From: DASXRU01 sp033856235
GTDB lineage: Bacteria > Acidobacteriota > Blastocatellia > Pyrinomonadales > Pyrinomonadaceae
Length of the DNA: 52,296 bases
Assembly: GCA_033856235.1 (NCBI GenBank)
Contig: JAWVFI010000167.1
Coordinates: 1 to 52,296 of the forward strand
Reading direction: 5' to 3'
Positions 1-9,151 of the stretch are shown in pieces. Position 1 is the stretch's first letter; each line of letters opens with the position of its first letter. The notes below the pieces were generated by a model. It did no database searches. It saw nothing but the letters and a program-made list of their open reading frames with translations, and was not told the DNA's origin. The position numbers and the translations under genes were made by a program.

Positions 1-259
1 CTATGCGACGTTCGCGTGGGTGGCTGATGTTTTTGTAATCGACAAGTTTCGCGGGCGCGGGCTCGCCAAGTGGCTGATGGAAGTGATCCTGGCCCATCCG
101 CAGTTGCAGGGTTTTCGTCGCTGGGTGTTGGCGACGAAAGACGCTCATGAACTTTACCGGCGGTTTGGCTTTCGCGAACTGCATCGTCCGGAGCGCTGGA
201 TGGAGCGGCCCGATCCTGAGATGCAGGAAAACCCGGATTACTGGCGCGTTGACGTTTGA
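1..259 (+). CDS. GNAT family N-acetyltransferase (C-terminal part, cut by the window edge)
   Basis: This is the 3' end of a GNAT acetyltransferase; the frame is open back to base 2, so the gene starts outside the window. The acetyl-CoA binding signature is visible in VIDKFRGRGLAKWLM, which matches the family R/Q-x-x-G-x-G/A loop, and it is followed by the usual ATKDAHELYRRFGF motif near the C-terminus. The family transfers an acetyl group from acetyl-CoA to an amine; the substrate cannot be read from this fragment. The GTG at base 20 falls just before the CoA loop and is almost certainly not the true start, because the first strands of the fold would be missing. Confidence 0.85.
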   Translation, partial: YATFAWVADVFVIDKFRGRGLAKWLMEVILAHPQLQGFRRWVLATKDAHELYRRFGFRELHRPERWMERPDPEMQENPDYWRVDV

Positions 260-310
260 ACCGGGCTTCGACGGCCGAACTTATTGCGCGAAGAGCTTGA
301 GGGTGACAAT

Positions 311-1858
311 TTGCTGAGCAAACGTGGTCCGCTGGCGCTCATCATTATCGACGGTTGGGGCTATTCGGCATCGCGTGAAGGAAACGCGATCGCGCTGGCT
401 GCCAAACCTTACTACGATGAACTGACCGAGAAATACCCGCACACACTGCTGGAGGCTTCCGGCACCCGCGTGGGTTTGCCGGCAGGCGTAATGGGTAATT
501 CTGAGGTGGGCCACTTGAATCTGGGATCCGGCCGTGTGGTGCGCATGGATGTTTCCCTCATCGATCATGAAATCGCCACCGGAAACTTTTTTCAAAACAA
601 AATTCTGCTGACGGCGATTGACGGCGCGCGGACGCGGAACCGGGCTCTGCATTTGATGGGCCTGGTTTCGGACGGACAAGTTCATTCATCGCAGCAACAT
701 CTTTATGCGCTTTTGCGTATGGCCAAACAGCGGGGCCTGGAACGAGTCTTTATTCATTGTTTTCTTGACGGTCGCGACACGCCGCCGGCTTCCGCAGTTG
801 AATATATTGCGGCGTTGCAGGCACGGATTGAAGAGATTGGTTGCGGGCGTATTGCCAGTCTGGTAGGACGCTATTATGCGATGGATCGCGACAAACGTTG
901 GGAACGCATCCAGCGAGCTTACGATTTGCTGGTTAACGGGATTGGCAAACGTACCACAGATCCCGTAGGGGCGATCAAGCAGTCGTACCTTGAGGGCTTA
1001 AGCGATGAATTCGTTGAGCCGATAGTAATCGAGGACGAGAGTGGCGCTCCCGTGGGCACGATACAGAATGATGATGCCCTCATCTTCTTCAACTTTAGAC
1101 CCGACCGGGCGCGGCAACTCACAAGGGCCCTGGCTGTTCCGGATTTTGAAGAGTTTTCGACGCCAAATCGACCCCGAGTTGATCTCGTTTGCTTCTCGGT
1201 CTATGACGTGACCTTCCCGTTAGCGGTGGCTTTTCCTCCCCGCTATCATCGCAACATTCTGGCCGACGTGTTTGCGGACGGTGAGGTCCACAACTTCCGG
1301 CTCTCAGAAACGGAAAAGTACGCGCATGTGACCTATTTTTTCAACGGCGGGACGGAGAGGGAGTTTCCCTGCGAACGTCGTTTGCTGGTTCCGTCTCCGA
1401 AGATCGCTACCTACGACCTGCAACCTGAGATGTCGGCGTTTCAGATTACCAATAATGTTTTGCGCGCCATCGATGCCGGTGACACCGACGTGCTGATAGT
1501 AAACTTCGCCAATCCCGATATGGTGGGCCATACGGGTAAACTCGAACCAACCATCGAGGCGTGCCAATACGTGGACACTTGCCTGGGATGGATTACGAAG
1601 GGAATCGCGCGGGCTCGTGGAATTACATTAATCACTGCCGACCATGGCAATGCTGAGCAAATGATTGATCCAAACACCGGGCAGCCGCATACCGCCCACA
1701 CAACTAATCCCGTTCCCTTTCATCTGATCGATGAAGCCTCGCGCGGCGCGGCCCTGCGGGCAGGTGGCGCGCTGGAAGACGTCGCTCCCACAATCATCGG
1801 CTTGCTGGGAATGGAGCAGCCGCAGGACATGACGGGACGTGATTTGCGAGACCAGTAG
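311..1858 (+). CDS. gpmI: 2,3-bisphosphoglycerate-independent phosphoglycerate mutase
   Basis: This enzyme interconverts 3- and 2-phosphoglycerate in cytosolic glycolysis and gluconeogenesis, using two Mn ions and a phosphoserine. The alkaline-phosphatase-like fold is clear: D14 in IIIDGWG is a metal ligand, S64 in GNSEVGHLNLG is the serine nucleophile, FFNFRPDRARQL and YYAMDRDKRW are phosphoglycerate-binding motifs, and ADHGNAEQM near the C-terminus supplies metal ligands. I prefer the TTG at 311 (515 residues, normal for the family) because GAGG at 299-302 sits 8 bases upstream; the open frame extends to another TTG at 284 without a ribosome binding site. The glycosyltransferase gene follows closely, so the two may be co-transcribed. 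Confidence 0.95.
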   Translation: MLSKRGPLALIIIDGWGYSASREGNAIALAAKPYYDELTEKYPHTLLEASGTRVGLPAGVMGNSEVGHLNLGSGRVVRMDVSLIDHEIATGNFFQNKILLTAIDGARTRNRALHLMGLVSDGQVHSSQQHLYALLRMAKQRGLERVFIHCFLDGRDTPPASAVEYIAALQARIEEIGCGRIASLVGRYYAMDRDKRWERIQRAYDLLVNGIGKRTTDPVGAIKQSYLEGLSDEFVEPIVIEDESGAPVGTIQNDDALIFFNFRPDRARQLTRALAVPDFEEFSTPNRPRVDLVCFSVYDVTFPLAVAFPPRYHRNILADVFADGEVHNFRLSETEKYAHVTYFFNGGTEREFPCERRLLVPSPKIATYDLQPEMSAFQITNNVLRAIDAGDTDVLIVNFANPDMVGHTGKLEPTIEACQYVDTCLGWITKGIARARGITLITADHGNAEQMIDPNTGQPHTAHTTNPVPFHLIDEASRGAALRAGGALEDVAPTIIGLLGMEQPQDMTGRDLRDQ

Positions 1859-1884
1859 AGAGCTTGGAAGTGACAAGTATTGGG

Positions 1885-2913
1885 ATGACGTTTGATCCGC
1901 GCAACATCCTGGTGATCGATTTTGGCCAGCTTGGCGATGTCGTCATGAGCCTGCCCGCGCTGCGTGCTATACGCGACCGCTTTCCGCGCGCCCGGATTAC
2001 CGTCGCCGTCGGCAAGCCGGGGGCGGAACTGGTTGAATTATCGCAATGTGCGGATGCCACATTGGCGGTCGATCGCGTTGCCCTGCGCGACGGTTTCAAG
2101 CCATTATCGGTCTGGCGGTTGCTGCAACTGATGAAGGATGTGCGATCCAGGAAATTTGATTTTGTGATCGACTTGCACAGTTTGTCGGAAACCAACCTGC
2201 TGGGCTTTCTCTCCGGAGCACCACGGAGACTATATTCTCGCCGGCCGCGATCGCTGGATTTCCTGGCAAACTTTAATCCCCGGCCTCCATTCGAAGCCGA
2301 TCACCGCGAGCGCCATCTGGTTGACCGGTATCTCGACGTGCTGCAACCACTGGAGATTAAAAACGCCTCCGCCGTTCCGCGGCTCTCCACCCGTTCGGCA
2401 GACAACCAAAAGATCGAACGGTTATTACGGAAAGCAAAAGCGGACACAGCCGCGCCGTTGGTGGGGCTATTTCCCGGCGCGGGCCACCCCAGCCGCTGCT
2501 GGCCGTTGGAACGGTTCGCCGAGTTGGCAGACTTCCTCGTACGAAACCATGGGGCGCGCATACTGGTGTTTTGTGGCCCGGAGGAACGTGCGTTAATGCC
2601 AATGATGCGCACGCTGTTCCCCAAGTCAGTTTTAATCCTCGACCGCCTGACAATTCCAGAGCTTGCTGCCGCCCAAGCGCGGTTAACTGTCTTTGTCTCG
2701 AACGATACGGGACCGATGCATGTTGCCGCGGCAGTCGGAGCCCCTTTAGTCCTCTTGTTGGACAAGCGTGCGCCCGAAAGTTACCTGCCGCGCTCCGCCC
2801 GGCGCCGGGTCATCTACAACAGCACGATTTCCGACATTGCGGTTGCGGAAGTTTATGCGGCTGCGAGCGAGTTATTGGCGAGTGCGCGAACGGAAACGCT
2901 CTTCGCCAGTTGA
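1885..2913 (+). CDS. Glycosyltransferase family 9 (heptosyltransferase-like)
   Basis: The protein of about 342 residues has the GT9/ADP-heptose:LPS heptosyltransferase layout. The N-terminal Rossmann domain opens with NILVIDFGQLGDVVMSLP, and the C-terminal domain carries the GLFPGAG loop and the donor-binding signature SNDTGPMHVAAAVGAP. Members usually add heptose or a related sugar to the lipopolysaccharide core at the inner face of the inner membrane; the sugar used here cannot be told. Start choice is uncertain: the frame is open from a TTG at 1864, but family alignment favours ATG 1885, just before the first strand. It begins 26 bases after gpmI ends. Confidence 0.88.
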   Translation: MTFDPRNILVIDFGQLGDVVMSLPALRAIRDRFPRARITVAVGKPGAELVELSQCADATLAVDRVALRDGFKPLSVWRLLQLMKDVRSRKFDFVIDLHSLSETNLLGFLSGAPRRLYSRRPRSLDFLANFNPRPPFEADHRERHLVDRYLDVLQPLEIKNASAVPRLSTRSADNQKIERLLRKAKADTAAPLVGLFPGAGHPSRCWPLERFAELADFLVRNHGARILVFCGPEERALMPMMRTLFPKSVLILDRLTIPELAAAQARLTVFVSNDTGPMHVAAAVGAPLVLLLDKRAPESYLPRSARRRVIYNSTISDIAVAEVYAAASELLASARTETLFAS

Positions 2914-2973
2914 AAGATAATTCGGTCTCCTTAGTTCCCCTCGCATTCACGCCAGTCAGAAAGATCAAAGTAA

Positions 2974-4599
2974 ATGAACTCGAGAATTCGAATTGCTGCG
3001 ATTCTCTTGCTTGGTTTTGCAGCCACTTTGTTGGCGGTCGATTTCGGTCGCCGCCAAGAGAACCTTTACGCCTCTGCAGCCTCTGAAACGACCGGCAAGG
3101 AGAATACCGCTGGGACTATTTCAGAGAGTGGTCCCTCCCCCTCCACCGATATCGAACTGAGTCGGCAGATCGAGCGGGCTATTAAAGATAGCCCCTTCGC
3201 CGGAGCGCGTTGGGGAGTTTTCGTCATGTCCCTCGAAGACGGTCGTGTACTCAGTTCGCGGGATGGCGACAAGCTCTTCACGCCGGCGTCCAATATGAAG
3301 ATCTACACCACTGCCGTGGCCCTGGATCTGCTGGGCGCGGATTATCGATGGCGCACGTCGGTCTATGCGCCGGCGGAACCCGATGCGAGTGGCAACATCA
3401 CCGGCGATGTCACCCTGTACGGTCGCGGTGCTCCTGATCTCGTTTCTCAAACCAAAGAGAAGAATCCTTCGCTGGTCGAACTTGCCGACGCACTCTATGC
3501 CCGCGGAGTCCGGCGCATTAAAGGAAACGTCGTGGGGGACGAGAGTCACTTTCGTGGGAACCAATTTGGCGATGGCTGGCTATGGAATGACGTCCAGTGG
3601 TACTTCGGAGCCGAAGCCAGCGCTCTCTCGATTAACAGCAATGAGGTCGATCTGAACATAACTCCAGCGAGCACGTCTGGCTCGCCCGCTACTGTGGCGA
3701 TCAATAGAAGGGCTGACTATTTTCGTATCGTTAACAACGTGGTTACGGGGGCCCCGGGAATACCCACCCGTGTTGGAATTGCTCGTGGTCAGTCGGACAA
3801 CGAATTCGTAGTTTGGGGTGAGTTTCCGGCGGGCGGTAAAGGTTTCGGCGCCCACCTTTCGGTGTCTAATCCAGCTTTATGGGCGGCGACCCTCTTTCGC
3901 GATGCACTTGTGGCGCGAGGCATAGTTGTTGAAGGACAGGTAGTCCGGCGTGACTTCCGGGGCGTTGTCACCGAAAGGTTTGATCCGCAACGAGCCATTG
4001 AACTGGCTGCGGTTACCAGTAAGTCTCTCGGTGAGATCGTTACTGAAACAAATAAGAAGAGCATCAACCTCTATGCTGAACTGATCCTTCGGACGTTGGG
4101 AAAAGAGCGGGGCGTTTTAGCGCCGGTGTTAGATCCGACGAAGGCGAGAGAGCGCGGTGACGATGAAGCCGGCCTGGCGGTAATAAGAATCTGGTTGGAG
4201 CGTGCCGGCATACCGGCTGGGAATCTCGCGTTACATGATGGCTCTGGATTGTCTCGTCTGGATTTGGTGTCCCCGGAAGTTACTACTCGCTTGTTAGCGG
4301 CTATGGCAAAGCGGCCAGCCTCCACCATATTCCGCGGTTCGTTACCTGTGGGTGGCAAGGACGGCACGCTGGCTTCCCGCCTAACCGCGACTAATGGTCG
4401 GATTGCGGCCAAGACAGGATCCCTCACCTACGACGATTCGCTTTCCGGGTATGCAACCACTTCCGACGGCCGTGTCTTGGCCTTTTCTATAGACTGTAAT
4501 GACGCCACCTCGCGTGGCAATAGCATCTCGGTTATCGACAAAATAGCAAGCGTCATCGCTTCCTACTCCTCAACCTCCCAAAAAACCTCAAAGAAATAG
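2974..4599 (+). CDS. dacB: D-alanyl-D-alanine carboxypeptidase/endopeptidase, PBP4 type
   Basis: This is a 541-residue class C low-molecular-mass penicillin-binding protein of peptidase family S13, expected to trim or cleave peptidoglycan cross-links in the periplasm. A hydrophobic N-terminal segment (IRIAAILLLGFAATLLAV) is a signal peptide or anchor. All three active-site motifs are present: SxxK at S106-K109 (SNMK), SxN at S363-N365 (SINLYAE) and KTG at 480-482 (KTGSLTYDD). The long insertion between the first two motifs is typical of PBP4. The ATG at 2974 has only a weak upstream purine run. The gene is followed by a hairpin at 4614-4637. Confidence 0.94.
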   Translation: MNSRIRIAAILLLGFAATLLAVDFGRRQENLYASAASETTGKENTAGTISESGPSPSTDIELSRQIERAIKDSPFAGARWGVFVMSLEDGRVLSSRDGDKLFTPASNMKIYTTAVALDLLGADYRWRTSVYAPAEPDASGNITGDVTLYGRGAPDLVSQTKEKNPSLVELADALYARGVRRIKGNVVGDESHFRGNQFGDGWLWNDVQWYFGAEASALSINSNEVDLNITPASTSGSPATVAINRRADYFRIVNNVVTGAPGIPTRVGIARGQSDNEFVVWGEFPAGGKGFGAHLSVSNPALWAATLFRDALVARGIVVEGQVVRRDFRGVVTERFDPQRAIELAAVTSKSLGEIVTETNKKSINLYAELILRTLGKERGVLAPVLDPTKARERGDDEAGLAVIRIWLERAGIPAGNLALHDGSGLSRLDLVSPEVTTRLLAAMAKRPASTIFRGSLPVGGKDGTLASRLTATNGRIAAKTGSLTYDDSLSGYATTSDGRVLAFSIDCNDATSRGNSISVIDKIASVIASYSSTSQKTSKK

Positions 4600-4613
4600 C
4601 CGCTAATCTCGCG

Positions 4614-4637
4614 TTGTCCAGTGTTGGCTCTGGACAA
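4614..4637 (+). terminator. Hairpin after dacB, possible terminator
   Basis: An 8-bp perfect stem (TTGTCCAG with CTGGACAA) closes an 8-base loop 15 bases after the dacB stop codon. There is no clear T-run behind it, so intrinsic termination is only possible. The 3' arm overlaps the candidate -35 box of the next gene. Confidence 0.35.
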
Positions 4638-4659
4638 ACTTCGTTGAACTCCGTATTAT
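4631..4659 (+). promoter_or_regulatory. Candidate sigma-70-type promoter for the TonB C-terminal gene
   Basis: TGGACA at 4631-4636 and TATTAT at 4654-4659 are separated by 17 bases, which fits a housekeeping promoter about 115 bases upstream of the start at 4776. This was read by eye and has not been scored against background. Confidence 0.3.
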
Positions 4660-4775
4660 GAACCCTGCCGTTTGAACGGCTAAGTTGGCATACGCCGCCC
4701 TAAATCCCGAGCTCGCAAGGCTCAATTTCTCACCTTACGTTAGTGCTGGAAGAATCGTTTCACAGGAGACCCCTT

Positions 4776-5900
4776 ATGACAAAGCGAGTTTCTATAGTCG
4801 TCCTTATCATGCTGGCCGGTTTTGTTGGGGCGGTGCGCGCCCAGGGTAACCTGTCGGCCAAAGCAAACAGTTTTCAACCACAGCCGGCTAGCCCCTCCGT
4901 AGCGTCAGGAGAAAGTGCTGATCGCGTGCAAGACGGCTTAGTCGGCCCGGTGCGACGAGTCAAGACGGAAATCGCAAAGCTCTCAAACACGGCCGGCAAG
5001 TCTGTAGAAGAGAAGCGAACCGTATTGGAGTCGGCTGCTTACGACTTGAAGGGAAAGAAGATCGAAAATGCCTATTTCCCCGTAGCCGGTGCCGCGCTTA
5101 CCGGCCAGGAAGTTTACAAGTATGACGATAAGGGAAACATCAGCGAGATGACCTTGCGCAACGCGGACGGGGCGCTGGTGAGCAAAGAAATCTACAAGTA
5201 CGAATATGATTTTGCCGGGAACTGGACGAAGATGACAACGTCAGTCGCGGTAATTGAGGGCGGAAAGCTAAGTTTTGAACCAACTGAAGTAACGTACCGC
5301 ACGATTATGTATTACCTGGATGAGAAGATGGAGAAGATGCTCCAGCCAGCTCCGACCGCATCGAATGTGGCAGCATCAGTTCCGCCGTCAGGTAATGCCA
5401 ATGTCGAAAAGCCGGCAGGTGTGGGCTCTTCAAGGGTAAACACGCCCGCAGAATCGGCTAAGCTCGCCGCTGCCATTCCGGCGCCTGCAGTGATCGACAA
5501 GTCCAAGTCTGCAGTTGCGGGGCCAGGGAATGTTGGAAACCCGCTTGCAGTAAACCGGCCAATAGTAGAAACCAACGGCGAGCCGCCCGCCCTGCTAATC
5601 CCCAAGCCTTTGCTGAAACCTGTCTCCGGCGGGGTGCTGAACGGTTCGGCCATTAGTCTTCCGGCTCCAGCCTATCCCGAAATGGCGCGACGGATGCGCG
5701 CGTCCGGCCAGGTAACAGTGGAAGTGATCATTGATGAGAACGGAAAAGTGATATCAGCCAGGGCAACGAGCGGCACCACAGTCCTGCGCGAGGCCGCGGT
5801 ACAGGCTGCTTACCGTGCGCGTTTTTCCCCCACCAAACTTTCAGGTCAATCGGTGAAGGTCGCCGGTGTGATCAATTACAACTTCAACCTTTCTCAGTAA
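4776..5900 (+). CDS. Exported protein with C-terminal TonB domain
   Basis: This 374-residue protein starts at ATG 4776, supported by AGGAGA at 4764-4769; the open frame continues upstream to a GTG at 4743 that lacks support. It begins with a signal peptide (VSIVVLIMLAGFVGAVRAQ). The N-terminal half carries short YD-like units (EVYKYDDKGNISEMTL and EIYKYEYDFAGNWTKM), resembling YD/RHS repeats. A low-complexity Ala/Pro linker follows, then a TonB C-terminal domain with the usual YPEMARRMRASGQVTVEV and a DENGKV turn. Such proteins occur widely in Acidobacteriota as periplasmic proteins; the lack of an N-terminal anchor argues against a classical energy-transducing TonB. Specific role unknown. 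Confidence 0.88.
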   Translation: MTKRVSIVVLIMLAGFVGAVRAQGNLSAKANSFQPQPASPSVASGESADRVQDGLVGPVRRVKTEIAKLSNTAGKSVEEKRTVLESAAYDLKGKKIENAYFPVAGAALTGQEVYKYDDKGNISEMTLRNADGALVSKEIYKYEYDFAGNWTKMTTSVAVIEGGKLSFEPTEVTYRTIMYYLDEKMEKMLQPAPTASNVAASVPPSGNANVEKPAGVGSSRVNTPAESAKLAAAIPAPAVIDKSKSAVAGPGNVGNPLAVNRPIVETNGEPPALLIPKPLLKPVSGGVLNGSAISLPAPAYPEMARRMRASGQVTVEVIIDENGKVISARATSGTTVLREAAVQAAYRARFSPTKLSGQSVKVAGVINYNFNLSQ

Positions 5901-5987
5901 GCGACTATCCGCCGCGATGGGCCAGCCGCCCGGCTGGCCCGACGGATCCCCCCGCGCTTTTCTTGCTTCAAATCAGAGGAGTGAATT

Positions 5988-6971
5988 ATGGCATTGACTG
6001 GAGAGCTCAGCGATCTATCGCTGGCTGAACTAATCGAGTTCTTCTGCAACCAACGAAAGACCGGCTGCTTAAAGATCATCTACCCGTACGGAGCGGGCTA
6101 TTTTTATCTGCATGCCGGGTCGGTAGTACATGCTCGCATTGGTTCGTTGCGTGGAATCGACGCGGTCTATTCGGCCCTGACCCTGCCGAACGCTTCGTTC
6201 ACGTTTAGTCCCATGGTGGAAGCGCCTGAACGCACCATCAATCAGCCGTGGACTCAGGTTGTCCTGGAAGGTCTGCGCCGGATGGACGAAGGCGTCATCC
6301 CCGGGGAGGCATTTCCGGCGGGTTACGAAGCCGATCCGGACGACGACGATGCGGTAGTCGAAACCTCAAGTGTTGAGGCAGTGCATTCCTCTCACCTCCC
6401 GGGATTTTTGTCAGGGTTGGGTGAGCACTCCGGGGCGGGCGGCCGGAGCAGGCTGGTAACCGCTGGTGTAGTCGTCGTCATAGTCTTGATAGTGGCGGTG
6501 GTTGGTGTGCCAGCGGGCTGGTATAGCAAAAACAAATCAGTTGCGCAGGTAGCTGAGGCGCCCTCAAACCCCGCTCCTCAGAACTCAGCAGCTGTCCCCT
6601 CCGATGTCGCCCCAGTGGCCCCGGAGTCTTCGACAGATAGTGCGCTGCACAGCAATGAGGCGGCACTGTTGGCGGCTCGACGCGAACGTGAAGCGCGGGA
6701 TCGCGAGAAAGCCAAGAGTCGGGAAGAAAAAGCCGACGCGGCTTTAGCGGCAGCAAAGGCCCCCGCCATCGTTGATGCAAATGCTGACGCGAAGAAACAG
6801 AGCGGCGTGGTTGCAGCACAGAGGAAGGTCACGGTGCAAGTGAGCTACGACGAGAATGGCCGGGTAACCCAAGCTTCAGGTGGCGACGCGACCGCGTTAC
6901 GCATTGCGCGGCAAAAGCGGTTTCCAGCTGGCAAGGCTGGATCTGCCACGGTAACAATTCCCATCAATTAG
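5988..6971 (+). CDS. DUF4388 (PATAN) protein with one transmembrane segment
   Basis: A 327-residue protein whose first ~100 residues match DUF4388/PATAN: GELSDLSLAELIEFF, then a GCLKI strand, YFYLHAGSVVHARIG and a FTFSP strand. This module is found in bacterial signalling proteins, often of gliding or chemosensory type. A single strongly hydrophobic segment (VTAGVVVVIVLIVAVVGVPAG, about residues 152-172) anchors it. An Ala/Lys/Glu-rich stretch follows, and the C-terminus (VTVQVSYDENGRVTQASG) resembles a shortened TonB C-terminal fold. AGAGGAG at 5975-5981 supports the ATG. It follows a TonB-domain gene at 87 bases and ends at a bidirectional terminator. Confidence 0.8.
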   Translation: MALTGELSDLSLAELIEFFCNQRKTGCLKIIYPYGAGYFYLHAGSVVHARIGSLRGIDAVYSALTLPNASFTFSPMVEAPERTINQPWTQVVLEGLRRMDEGVIPGEAFPAGYEADPDDDDAVVETSSVEAVHSSHLPGFLSGLGEHSGAGGRSRLVTAGVVVVIVLIVAVVGVPAGWYSKNKSVAQVAEAPSNPAPQNSAAVPSDVAPVAPESSTDSALHSNEAALLAARREREARDREKAKSREEKADAALAAAKAPAIVDANADAKKQSGVVAAQRKVTVQVSYDENGRVTQASGGDATALRIARQKRFPAGKAGSATVTIPIN

Positions 6972-7000
6972 TCGGGATGGGAACGCGGCAGCGTTGCGGC

Positions 7001-7044
7001 AAAGAAAAAAGGCAGGAGATTAACCTCTCTTGCCTTTCTTTTTT
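7001..7044. terminator. Bidirectional intrinsic terminator
   Basis: A-rich tract, GGCAGGAGA, a 6-base loop, TCTCTTGCC and a T-rich tract form a nearly perfect hairpin with A/T runs on both sides. It lies between two genes that end towards each other (6971 and 7062), as expected for a shared terminator. Confidence 0.85.
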
Positions 7045-7061
7045 GGGATAGCCTCGGTTGC

Positions 7062-8285
7062 TTACGCCGTCCCCAGTAGGCTCTTCACTTCTTCTTCACT
7101 CAACACCGCAGTTGATTGCTTGGCATGGTCATAAATCCGCCCAATGCGATCTTCGGTGGCCTCGATACCGCGACTTTCCAGCCAGTAAATGACATTGGAC
7201 TTGCCGCTCATCGGTCCGATCTCAATCATTTGCTTCATCCCGAACAATCCGGCAGGCACCCCCGAGTAGATCAGATCTGCAAGTTCGTTATCACCTTTGC
7301 GATAGCTCTTGATGACGGCGGCGGCATGCACCCCGGTTGCCGTCCGAAAAGCGTCGCGTCCGAATACCGGGTAATTGAGCGGGATAGTCCAGCCACAGGC
7401 ATCGGCCGCTGTTTCGCAATACTCGCGCAAGCGCGAAACATCGTTATCAATCCATCCCAGCAGTTTTAGATTCACCAGCAACTGATCCATCGGCGTGTTC
7501 CCTACGCGTTCACCCACGCCGAGGGCCGAGCCGTGGATCTGATTGGCCCCGCCTTCGATCGCCGCGATGGAATTGATAACACCCAGTCCTCGATCCTGAT
7601 GACCGTGCCAATCAAGCCGAACTTCTTCCCCCTGCTCCTGAATAATGCTCTTCACAAATCGCACCACTGCGCGAGCGCCGTCGGGCGTCGCATGGCCCAC
7701 TGTATCGCAGACGCAGACGGCGCGGGCGCCGCAGCGAATTGCCGTGGTATAGAGCGCGCGAATTGTTTCCGGGTCGGCGCGCGTCGTGTCCTCGGTGACG
7801 AACATTACCGGGAGTCCTTCGCTGACCGCGAAGGTAACGGCATCTTCAGTGAGTTTCAGAAGCTTGTCCAGCGTCCATTCTTCAGCGTAGAAACGTATTG
7901 GTGAAGAGCCGATGAACGTGCACGCTTCGATGGGAATTCCGACGCGCTGCGAAATCTCCACAATGGGCGTGATATCGCCGCGATGCGTCCGCGCCGCGCA
8001 GTTTGGGCGAATACTCAACTTCTTGTCGGCAATCTCGCGCGCCAACTGCTCCACACCGGCAGCGTGGGTGCCACCGGCGCCGGGCAATCCGATATCCGCA
8101 GTGTCAATACCCAGCGCGTCCATCAGATGCAGCAGGGCGATCTTCTTTTCTACGGTTGGTTCGCACACGGAAGGCGATTGCAGCCCATCGCGCAGAGTTT
8201 CATCGTCGAAACCGATGTGGCGACCAGGCGCATGCAGCGATGGATCAATGCAGTTCCAATCGTAAACCAGATCTTCAACAGACAT
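7062..8285 (-). CDS. LeuA-like DRE-TIM aldol condensing enzyme (isopropylmalate/homocitrate synthase family)
   Basis: A 407-residue HMGL-like TIM barrel that condenses an acyl-CoA with a 2-oxo acid. The DRE-TIM signature is at the N-terminus (GFDDETLRDGLQSP), the metal-binding HxH motif appears as DWHGHQDRGLG, and the glycine loop GVGERVGNTPMDQL follows. These features are shared by 2-isopropylmalate, homocitrate, citramalate and re-citrate synthases, so the substrate is not fixed. The protein lacks the long C-terminal regulatory domain of standard LeuA. The open frame runs on to 8612, but that extension would overlap the divergent NTPase gene; the ATG at 8285 gives a normal family N-terminus. 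No other leu genes are nearby. Confidence 0.85.
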   Translation of the reverse strand: MSVEDLVYDWNCIDPSLHAPGRHIGFDDETLRDGLQSPSVCEPTVEKKIALLHLMDALGIDTADIGLPGAGGTHAAGVEQLAREIADKKLSIRPNCAARTHRGDITPIVEISQRVGIPIEACTFIGSSPIRFYAEEWTLDKLLKLTEDAVTFAVSEGLPVMFVTEDTTRADPETIRALYTTAIRCGARAVCVCDTVGHATPDGARAVVRFVKSIIQEQGEEVRLDWHGHQDRGLGVINSIAAIEGGANQIHGSALGVGERVGNTPMDQLLVNLKLLGWIDNDVSRLREYCETAADACGWTIPLNYPVFGRDAFRTATGVHAAAVIKSYRKGDNELADLIYSGVPAGLFGMKQMIEIGPMSGKSNVIYWLESRGIEATEDRIGRIYDHAKQSTAVLSEEEVKSLLGTA

Positions 8286-8457
8286 AGGGAAATTTCCGAT
8301 AAACGTTTGCGAAATCAGTTTTAGTTGAATCGATTCGATTACAACAACCGAGGAGATGAAAGTCAAGCAACGATAAATCGTGGTCAACTTTGACGTTCGG
8401 TCGGAGTCTGGTATAGCCTCTGTCGGATTTTTGCGTCCGCGGTTGGGTCTCGAAACC

Positions 8458-9054
8458 TTGGCTCGTTCAGGATCTCCTACTCCGATCAGTATAGTTGCGC
8501 TTGGCTCAGACCGGGCCGCAAAGATCATGGCCGTGCGCGCCAGCCTGGCCAGAATTGCGGAGATCGATTCCGCCTGGAATAGCGCCAAAGTGGTTGCGCG
8601 TCCTGTAACCATCAGCGTCCCGGCAATGCCGCTGACGGACTGGCAGTTGATGCAGGGTGCACGCGAGCGCGCGCTGGCCGTTCGCGATGTTCTGGTAAAA
8701 CAAAAGCTGGATGCAGACCTCTATGTGGGCTTGGAAGGCGGTTTTCATTCGATTTCAGTCGAAGGCGAGTGGCACACATTCCTGCGCGGTTGGGCTTACG
8801 CAACAGATGGCTCGCGGGGCAGTTTTGGGGCAGCGCCTTCGGTCACCGTTCCCGATTCGATCGTCAAAAGCGTGGTTGAAGGTCGACGCGAATTGGGATT
8901 AGTAATTGATGAGGTTGCGGGTGCTCGGGACGTGCGTAGCCGGCAGGGCGCCTGGGGAATTCTGTCGCGGGACCTCTTGACGCGGTCGATGAGTTTTGAA
9001 GCAGCACTGATAGCTGCCTTCGCGCCGTTTTACAACCCGGAGCTCTATAGTTGA
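8458..9054 (+). CDS. DUF84 family inosine/xanthosine triphosphatase-like protein
   Basis: The protein resembles YjjX/DUF84 non-canonical purine NTPases, which clear ITP/XTP from the nucleotide pool. Visible landmarks are the opening strand ISIVALGSDRAAKIMAV, the MPLTDWQLMQGARERA segment, the LYVGLEGGF motif expected at the active site, and GAWGILSRDLLTRSMSFEAALIAAF at the C-terminus (quoted in part; residues about 168-192). The start is unclear: the frame is open from GTG 8380, but the family begins near the first strand, so TTG 8458 (198 residues) is preferred. It is divergent from the LeuA-like gene and precedes thymidine kinase, which also serves nucleotide metabolism. Confidence 0.75.
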   Translation: MARSGSPTPISIVALGSDRAAKIMAVRASLARIAEIDSAWNSAKVVARPVTISVPAMPLTDWQLMQGARERALAVRDVLVKQKLDADLYVGLEGGFHSISVEGEWHTFLRGWAYATDGSRGSFGAAPSVTVPDSIVKSVVEGRRELGLVIDEVAGARDVRSRQGAWGILSRDLLTRSMSFEAALIAAFAPFYNPELYS

Positions 9055-9060
9055 TTGTCC

Positions 9061-9134
9061 CCGCAAACTTCAGTTCTCGCTGACATCCGGAAAGTGTTCT
9101 TTTGCAACGCCGCGACAAACTGAAAGTTTGTCGG
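9061..9134. repeat. Family A palindromic repeat, locus 1
   Basis: CAAACTTCAG at 9064-9073 and the palindrome GACAAACTGAAAGTTTGTC near 9114-9132 belong to a short element found again at 19421-19488 and 29139-29230. Here it fills the gap before tdk and overlaps the alternative TTG start at 9128. Confidence 0.7.
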
Positions 9135-9151
9135 ATCTAAACCGTAAAATT

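Noticed and set aside
8286..8612. N-terminal extension of the LeuA-like protein
   Set aside because: It would overlap the divergent NTPase gene, has no family similarity, and the ATG at 8285 matches the family start.
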